NCBI RefSeq assembly: GCF_003997495.1
Contig: NZ_RZRU01000004.1
Location: 186,001-250,000 of the forward strand
DNA length: 64,000 bases
Direction: 5' to 3'
Source of the DNA: Mesorhizobium sp. M7A.F.Ca.US.008.03.1.1
GTDB lineage: Bacteria; Pseudomonadota; Alphaproteobacteria; Rhizobiales; Rhizobiaceae
Shown: in pieces, positions 59,098 to 64,000 of the stretch
Position numbering within the stretch: the stretch's first letter is position 1
Layout: each line of letters starts with the position of its first letter
Translations under genes and position numbers: made by a program
The notes under the pieces: model-generated
The model's input: the letters and a program-made list of their open reading frames with translations, nothing else
Databases searched by the model: none
Told to the model about the DNA's origin: nothing

Positions 59098-61251
59098 TCA
59101 CAGCGCCGACAGCGTCTCCGGCGGTTGAGGCGTACTGAGGACGGGCGCCGACTGGAACAGCCCGGTCATGTCCCGCAGCGTCTGAGTCGTGCGGCTGGAC
59201 AGCACCGGCGGCCGTTCGGCGGCTGCATCGGCCGCGGCCTGATCGTCGCTCTTCTTCTGTGCTTCCTCGGCCTTTGCAGCGATCTCCTCATCGACGAAGG
59301 GCTTGTCGATGCCCGGGATCGGCTTGAGGTCGATGTTCTGATGCGCGTAGACCATCAGGCGCTGCCACACCATCGCCGGCAGCGAGCCACCCGTCATGTT
59401 CTTGGTCGGCGTGAAGTCGTCATTGCCCATCCATACCGCCGCCGTGTAGTTGCCGGTGAAGCCGACAAACCAGGCGTCGCGGTAGGATTGCGTCGTGCCC
59501 GTCTTGCCGGCGACGACGATGTTGGGAAGCTGAGCCCGCCGCGCCGTGCCCATCACCGGCACTGCCGCCAGCATGGTGTTCATCGATTTCAGCGCCTGCT
59601 CCGACAGCACCCGGTGCGGCGGCGGCGCATCCTTGGCGAAATCATAGACCACCTCGCCAGTGCGGGTGACGAGCTGGCTGATGCCGTGCCGGGAGCCGAC
59701 AAAGCCATTTTCGGCGAACACGCTGTAGCCCGTCGCCTGGTCCATCACGGTCATGCCCGAGGTGCCGAGAACCATCGTCTTATGTGCTTCGATCGGTGAT
59801 TCCACACCCATCGCCTCGGCCATGGCCTTGATCGGGCCGATGCCGAGATGGTCCTTGGCCAGCCGCACCGGCACGGTGTTGATCGATTTGGCCATCGCCA
59901 TGATCAAGGTGACGTTACCCGCCGACCCGCCATTGTAATTGTGCGGTGACCAGCTGCCCCAACTGATCGGGCCGCCGGAAATAATGGAGTTGGGAGTGAA
60001 GCCGTGTTCCATCGCCGTTGCGTAGACATAGGGCTTGAATGACGAGCCGGTCTGGCGCAGCGCCTTGGTGGCGCGGTTGAACTGGCTGGCACCATAGTCG
60101 CGGCCGCCGACGATGGCGCGCACGGCGCCGTTGGTCTCGATGACCACGACCGCGCCCTCGGTGACGTTATACTCCTTGCCGAACTGGCGCAGGTGGAACT
60201 CCACCGATTCTTCCGCCGCCTTCTGGATGTTGGCGTCGAAGGTCGTGTGGGCGACGAGCGAGTGCTGGCCCGGCTTGGCGATCTTCTTGACCTCGTCGAA
60301 TGCCCAGTCGAGGTAATAGTCAGGGCTTTTCTGTTCGCCGCGGTCAACGACATCGGCCGGGTGCAGCCTTGCCTGCAGGACCTGACCCTCGGTCATGAAG
60401 CCGGCATCGACAAGGTTGGACAGCACCACATTGGCGCGCGCACGCGCTGCCGGCAGGTTGATGTGCGGCGCATATTTGGTCGGCGCCTTGAACAGGCCGG
60501 CCAGCATCGCCGCCTCGGCCAGGTTCAGGTCCTTGACGCTCTTGCCGAAATAGAAGTCGGCGGCAGCCTCGATGCCGAACGTGCCGCCGCCCATATAGGC
60601 GCGATCGAGATAGAGCTGCAGGATCTCTTTCTTCGACAGATTGGCCTCGAGCCACAGCGACAGGAAAGCTTCCTTGATCTTGCGCTCCAGCGTGCGCTCA
60701 TTGGTGAGGAACAGGTTCTTGGCCAACTGCTGGGTGATGCTCGAGCCGCCCTGGACGACGGAATTCGCCCGCACATTCTCGAAGATCGCCCGTGAAAGGC
60801 CCAGTACGTCGATGCCGTAGTGATCGAAGAAGCGGCGATCCTCGGTGGCAAGCACCGCCTTGATGACGTGATCGGGCATCTCATCGACCGGCACGGAATC
60901 GCGCTGGATGATGCCGCGCTGGCCGATCTCGTTGCCGTAGCGGTCGAGGAAGGTGACGGCGAAGTCGCCTTGGGCGCGCCAGTCGCCGGCCGTGTCCTGG
61001 AAAGCCGGAATGGCCAGCGCCAGCATCACCACGATGCCGCCGGCGCCGAGCGTAAAACCTTCGCTCAACAGTTCGATGATGCCACGGCGCCAGCCGTTGA
61101 CGCGGAAGCGCCGCGAGAAGATCGTCGCGGATTCCCAGAACTGGCGCGCCTTGAAACCGATCTCGTAGAGCGAGGAATCGATCCACGCGTCGAGCGCCAG
61201 CAGCCGGGCGGCGATCGGACCTCTTCTCTTGCGCGGTTCAGGACTGGCCAT
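59098..61251 (-). CDS. Class A penicillin-binding protein (PBP1a-like)
   Basis: Bifunctional peptidoglycan synthase, 717 residues. N-terminal cytoplasmic part, one helix (EGFTLGAGGIVVMLALAIPAF), GT51 transglycosylase with ATEDRRFFDHYG and GGSSITQQLAKNLFL, and a transpeptidase with SSFK nucleophile (TGSSFKPY), KSINTVP (SxN) and KTGTTQ. Acts at the inner membrane. Standalone gene facing away from the FAD oxidoreductase. Confidence 0.95.
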   Translation of the reverse strand: MASPEPRKRRGPIAARLLALDAWIDSSLYEIGFKARQFWESATIFSRRFRVNGWRRGIIELLSEGFTLGAGGIVVMLALAIPAFQDTAGDWRAQGDFAVTFLDRYGNEIGQRGIIQRDSVPVDEMPDHVIKAVLATEDRRFFDHYGIDVLGLSRAIFENVRANSVVQGGSSITQQLAKNLFLTNERTLERKIKEAFLSLWLEANLSKKEILQLYLDRAYMGGGTFGIEAAADFYFGKSVKDLNLAEAAMLAGLFKAPTKYAPHINLPAARARANVVLSNLVDAGFMTEGQVLQARLHPADVVDRGEQKSPDYYLDWAFDEVKKIAKPGQHSLVAHTTFDANIQKAAEESVEFHLRQFGKEYNVTEGAVVVIETNGAVRAIVGGRDYGASQFNRATKALRQTGSSFKPYVYATAMEHGFTPNSIISGGPISWGSWSPHNYNGGSAGNVTLIMAMAKSINTVPVRLAKDHLGIGPIKAMAEAMGVESPIEAHKTMVLGTSGMTVMDQATGYSVFAENGFVGSRHGISQLVTRTGEVVYDFAKDAPPPHRVLSEQALKSMNTMLAAVPVMGTARRAQLPNIVVAGKTGTTQSYRDAWFVGFTGNYTAAVWMGNDDFTPTKNMTGGSLPAMVWQRLMVYAHQNIDLKPIPGIDKPFVDEEIAAKAEEAQKKSDDQAAADAAAERPPVLSSRTTQTLRDMTGLFQSAPVLSTPQPPETLSAL

Positions 61252-61493
61252 TCGAAATCCGGCTAGGCAATTGCACGACCTGAGAACCGCAAACGGGCAA
61301 ATTCAGGGCGATGCATTCCGCAAGACTATTCCTCCATTTTTTCAGCACTCACAAGGGCGTCGAAGACACAGCATCGGGTTTGTTGCTGATGGGTCGGGCC
61401 GGGAGTACAGCCTGACGCCAACAGCATGTGAAAGTAAAAGCCCGAGCCTCCAGCGGCGACGTGAGCTTTTTATGACTGCAGCACGGGCGCGCC

Positions 61494-62933
61494 TCAAGCA
61501 GCTCGCAGGCCTTCCTTCGGACGCAAGTTCTGGTTCATGCGGAACAGGTTCAATGGGTCGTAGCGCTGCTTGATTTCCAGAAGCCGTCGATGGTTGCCAC
61601 CATAGGCCGCTTCGACCCGGTCGACCTCGTCCTCCGGCATGAAGTTCACATAGGCGGTGCCGGCGGCATAAGGTTTGGCCGCCTCGTAGATTGCACGAGC
61701 CCAGTCGGTGCAGGCTTTGTCCATCGCCGGTTCGCGCCAGCGGGCGTGAACGTTCATGACGAAATGCGAACTGCGCTGTGGAAACGCCGTTGCGTCCGCC
61801 TTGACTCGACCTGCCGCGCCGCCGACGTGGCCGATAAATATTTCGCATTCGGGTCCCGGCAGCTTGGCTATTGCCCCCGTGACGACCGCAGCCGCCTCCT
61901 CGGAAAACTCGGTGAAGTCATGGCTCTTCCAGTAGTTACGGGCGCCGGGCGTGAGCAGCGGATCGAACGCCTGCTGCCAGCCGGTGAACGGGTTAAGGCC
62001 AACCACGTCGGCAATCGGCGTGCCGATAGCTCGAAGTTTTTGCGTCGCCTTTTCGCCTGCGTCTATGTCGCCGCAATAGCACATGGCCAGAACCAGAACC
62101 TCCTTGCCATGCCACTCCGCGGGCAGGAAGGGCAGCGGCGGCGCCTGCCGCATGACCACCCAGCAGGTCAACTCGTCAGGAGCGGTTTCGAGCGCCTTGC
62201 GATATTCCCGCAGCACCTTTTCGGCATCGGCGAAGGGATGAACGACAAGCCCCGCCAGCACTTGCGGTCCAAACTCATGGAGATGGAACTCGAATGCCGT
62301 GACGACGCCGAAATTGCCGCCGCCGCCGCGCAGCGCCCAGAACAAGTCCGGATTTTCGGTCTGGCTGGCGCGCAGCAATTTGCCGTCGGCGGTGACCACA
62401 TCGGCGGAGGCAAGACTGTCGATGGTCAGGCCGAATTTGCGGGTGATCCAGCCGAAGCCGCCTCCCAGTGTCAGGCCGGATATGCCCGTGGTCGAGTTGA
62501 TGCCGGTCGGTACCACCAGCCCGAAGGCCTGCGTTTCCTTGTCGACATCGGCAAGCGTCGCGCCAGGCCCTACCCATGCCCGCCGCGCCGAGACATCGAC
62601 CCGTACCGACTTCATCAACGACAGATCAATCATCAGGCCACCGTCGCAGACCGCACTTCCGGCAATGTTGTGGCCGCCGCCGCGCACGGAGACGAGAAGC
62701 CTGTTCTCCCTGGCGAAATTCACGGCACTGACGACATCGGAAGCGCCGACGCAGCACACGATCAGCCCGGGCCGTCGGTCGACCGTGGCATTCCAGACAG
62801 TTCGTGCTTCGTCGTAAGCGGCATCGCCTTCGCTCAGCACTTTGCCGCGCAATTGTGCCGAAAATGCTTCCAGGGCTGCGGCGTCGATTGTCGTTTTGCC
62901 GCGTTCAAGCGTGGTGAGGCTCATGGTGTTCAT
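61494..62933 (-). CDS. FAD-linked oxidoreductase (berberine-bridge type)
   Basis: 479 residues. FAD-binding domain with the covalent-FAD His in VRGGGHNIAGSA, a CYCGD Cys that could form a second flavin link, and the C-terminal BBE motif PLNLFRMNQNL. Predicted to oxidise an alcohol or sugar using O2 or an acceptor. No signal peptide. Substrate unknown. Confidence 0.88.
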   Translation of the reverse strand: MNTMSLTTLERGKTTIDAAALEAFSAQLRGKVLSEGDAAYDEARTVWNATVDRRPGLIVCCVGASDVVSAVNFARENRLLVSVRGGGHNIAGSAVCDGGLMIDLSLMKSVRVDVSARRAWVGPGATLADVDKETQAFGLVVPTGINSTTGISGLTLGGGFGWITRKFGLTIDSLASADVVTADGKLLRASQTENPDLFWALRGGGGNFGVVTAFEFHLHEFGPQVLAGLVVHPFADAEKVLREYRKALETAPDELTCWVVMRQAPPLPFLPAEWHGKEVLVLAMCYCGDIDAGEKATQKLRAIGTPIADVVGLNPFTGWQQAFDPLLTPGARNYWKSHDFTEFSEEAAAVVTGAIAKLPGPECEIFIGHVGGAAGRVKADATAFPQRSSHFVMNVHARWREPAMDKACTDWARAIYEAAKPYAAGTAYVNFMPEDEVDRVEAAYGGNHRRLLEIKQRYDPLNLFRMNQNLRPKEGLRAA

Positions 62934-63207
62934 GGTTTCCTCCCGATTTGCAGATGAGCTGTCCCTCTCCCAAAAAACATTTTTACTGTGCGCTTATATT
63001 AGCTATCGTGCAAGTTTCGCATCGGCCAGCGTTGCGGCACCCAAGCGGGCGTCCGCAGCCGATGCAGTGAATTGCATTGGCTCGGCCACATAGTACCGCC
63101 AGCCGCCATCTCAGCCGGTTTGCACGCGCGACCTTGCACACTCGGCAGCCAGGATGCCGATCATGCCGATGCGAATGTGAACGAAGCAGCGTGCGCTATC
63201 TCGCTCC

Positions 63208-64000
63208 TCAGGCCGGTTCGCGCTTCAGCGCCTGCGCCATGCAGTGGATGCCTCCGCCGGTCTTCGAAATCTCGCTCATGTCGACGGCCGCGACCTCGAA
63301 ACCGCGGGCCTTGAGCTGGCCGATCAGCGACTGGCTGGAGGTCGGCGCGATCACCCGGTCTTTTCCAAGCGACATGAAGTTGCAGCCGAGCGCCATCGTG
63401 TCCTGGAACGGCACGTCGATGATTTCGTGGCCCTTGCCCTTCAGCCAGTCGACAATGCCGGGTTCGGTGCAGGCAAGGCAGACGGCGGTCAGTTTTTCGG
63501 CGATCGGCACCACCATCAGATCGATATGGACGTAATATTCGTCGATGAAGGCGATGCGGGTTTCCCAGCCTTCCTTATCGAACCAGGCCTGTACCTGGCG
63601 CGCGCCTTCTTCCTGCGTGCGGGCGCCGCCGCAGCCGATCAGCACGACGCCGTCCTCGATGACGTTGAAGTCGCCGCCCTCGAACGTACCAGCCGTGACC
63701 ATGTCGTAGATCGGGATGCCGAGCTTTTCGTAGGTGCGGATCGCGGCATAATTCTCGCCGCGCCGCCACCAGTTGGCCATGGCGGTGATGAAGGCGCCGT
63801 AGGGCGTCATGACGCTGGAATCGCGGGAATAGACCTGCATCGGCAGCTCAGGCGTCGGCTCGTGCCAGTGGATGTTGACGCCGAAATGCTCGTAGGCGGC
63901 GACAAGGTCCTTATGCTGTGCCTGCGCGATCTGGACGTTGCAGGGCGCCTCGCGCAGATGCTTTCGCGACAGCGAGCTGGTCGACAGATGACGCAGGAAA
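63208..64000 (-). CDS. Amidinotransferase/DDAH-superfamily protein, 5' end outside window
   Basis: Partial: the reading frame is open to base 63999 with no start codon (reading FLRHLSTSSLSRK at the edge). Motifs: MQVYSRDSSVMTPYG, TFEGGDFNV, HIDLMVVPI and GGGIHCMAQALKRE with the catalytic Cys. These fit the arginine-deiminase superfamily (dimethylargininase or amidinotransferase). Exact reaction cannot be assigned. Confidence 0.82.
   Translation of the reverse strand, partial: FLRHLSTSSLSRKHLREAPCNVQIAQAQHKDLVAAYEHFGVNIHWHEPTPELPMQVYSRDSSVMTPYGAFITAMANWWRRGENYAAIRTYEKLGIPIYDMVTAGTFEGGDFNVIEDGVVLIGCGGARTQEEGARQVQAWFDKEGWETRIAFIDEYYVHIDLMVVPIAEKLTAVCLACTEPGIVDWLKGKGHEIIDVPFQDTMALGCNFMSLGKDRVIAPTSSQSLIGQLKARGFEVAAVDMSEISKTGGGIHCMAQALKREPA

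Noticed and set aside
61430-61480. Possible terminator between the penicillin-binding protein gene and the oxidoreductase
   Set aside because: Only a six-base outer pairing with a long, unpaired centre; too weak to call.
61590-62957. 455-codon plus-strand open frame opposite the FAD oxidoreductase
   Set aside because: No domain or ribosome site; mirrors the oxidoreductase gene.

Overview
The window is a contiguous piece of a GC-rich alphaproteobacterial chromosome, almost certainly from a member of the Rhizobiales and most like Mesorhizobium. The reasons are the gene families present (class 3 zinc asparaginase, MucR/Ros regulator, DUF1491, DUF5330, DUF2336, the Tat-exported beta-helix family TIGR03808, an epimerase-type mannose-1-phosphate guanylyltransferase fusion), the bet operon type, EcfG-type promoter motifs and characteristic short palindromic intergenic repeats. 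No prophage, transposase, CRISPR array or rRNA operon was seen. One tRNA gene (tRNA-Pro, CGG) is present.

Layout. 1-10.1 kb: glycogen operon glgB(partial)-glgC-glgA-pgm-glgX-GH13 glucosidase, tightly packed on +, with a 124-bp palindromic mosaic repeat before glgX. 10.1-12.4 kb: a TadE/TadG-like pair on -. 12.7-18.1 kb: peptide ABC transporter oppA-oppB-oppC-oppDF (two ATPases fused), with tandem hairpins after oppA. 18.2-20.3 kb: small-gene cluster (lipoprotein, YflT-like stress membrane protein, 71-aa protein, His-rich secreted protein, 24-aa membrane peptide) with two divergent EcfG-like promoters. 20.5 kb: tRNA-Pro. 20.8-24.5 kb: phosphohexomutase and a guanylyltransferase-AGE fusion (GDP-mannose supply). 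24.5-30.8 kb: choline sulfate to glycine betaine operon betI-betC-dehydratase-betA-betB on -, with an operator in front of betI. 31-33.2 kb: thiolase and asparaginase. 33.2-39.1 kb: Tat beta-helix protein, Gre-like factor, frameshifted AbrB antitoxin relic, methylmalonyl-CoA mutase mutA-mutB. 39.4-50.8 kb: HerA-like ATPase, membrane protein, L,D-transpeptidase, haloacid dehalogenase, class IV aminotransferase, superoxide dismutase, cytochrome c' plus diheme cytochrome c, SET-domain protein, oligopeptidase B with LysE exporter, secreted SH3-like protein. 51-57.8 kb: MucR regulator, SufE, DUF5330, sensor histidine kinase plus peptidoglycan-binding protein, DUF1491, DUF2336, a 62-aa ORF. 57.8-64 kb: DUF1254/DUF1214 pair, class A penicillin-binding protein, BBE-type FAD oxidoreductase, and a partial amidinotransferase-superfamily gene running off the right end.

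How the parts work together: the left end stores and mobilises glucose as glycogen; the bet operon makes an osmoprotectant from choline or choline sulfate under BetI; the mannose pair supplies GDP-mannose for surface polysaccharide; several genes (EcfG-type small cluster, superoxide dismutase, cytochromes, L,D-transpeptidase, PBP) belong to stress and envelope maintenance. Most genes are ordinary core genes. The least explained parts are the 18.2-20.3 kb small stress cluster, the dehydratase embedded by overlapping codons in the bet operon, the histidine kinase/peptidoglycan-binding pair and the palindromic repeats.
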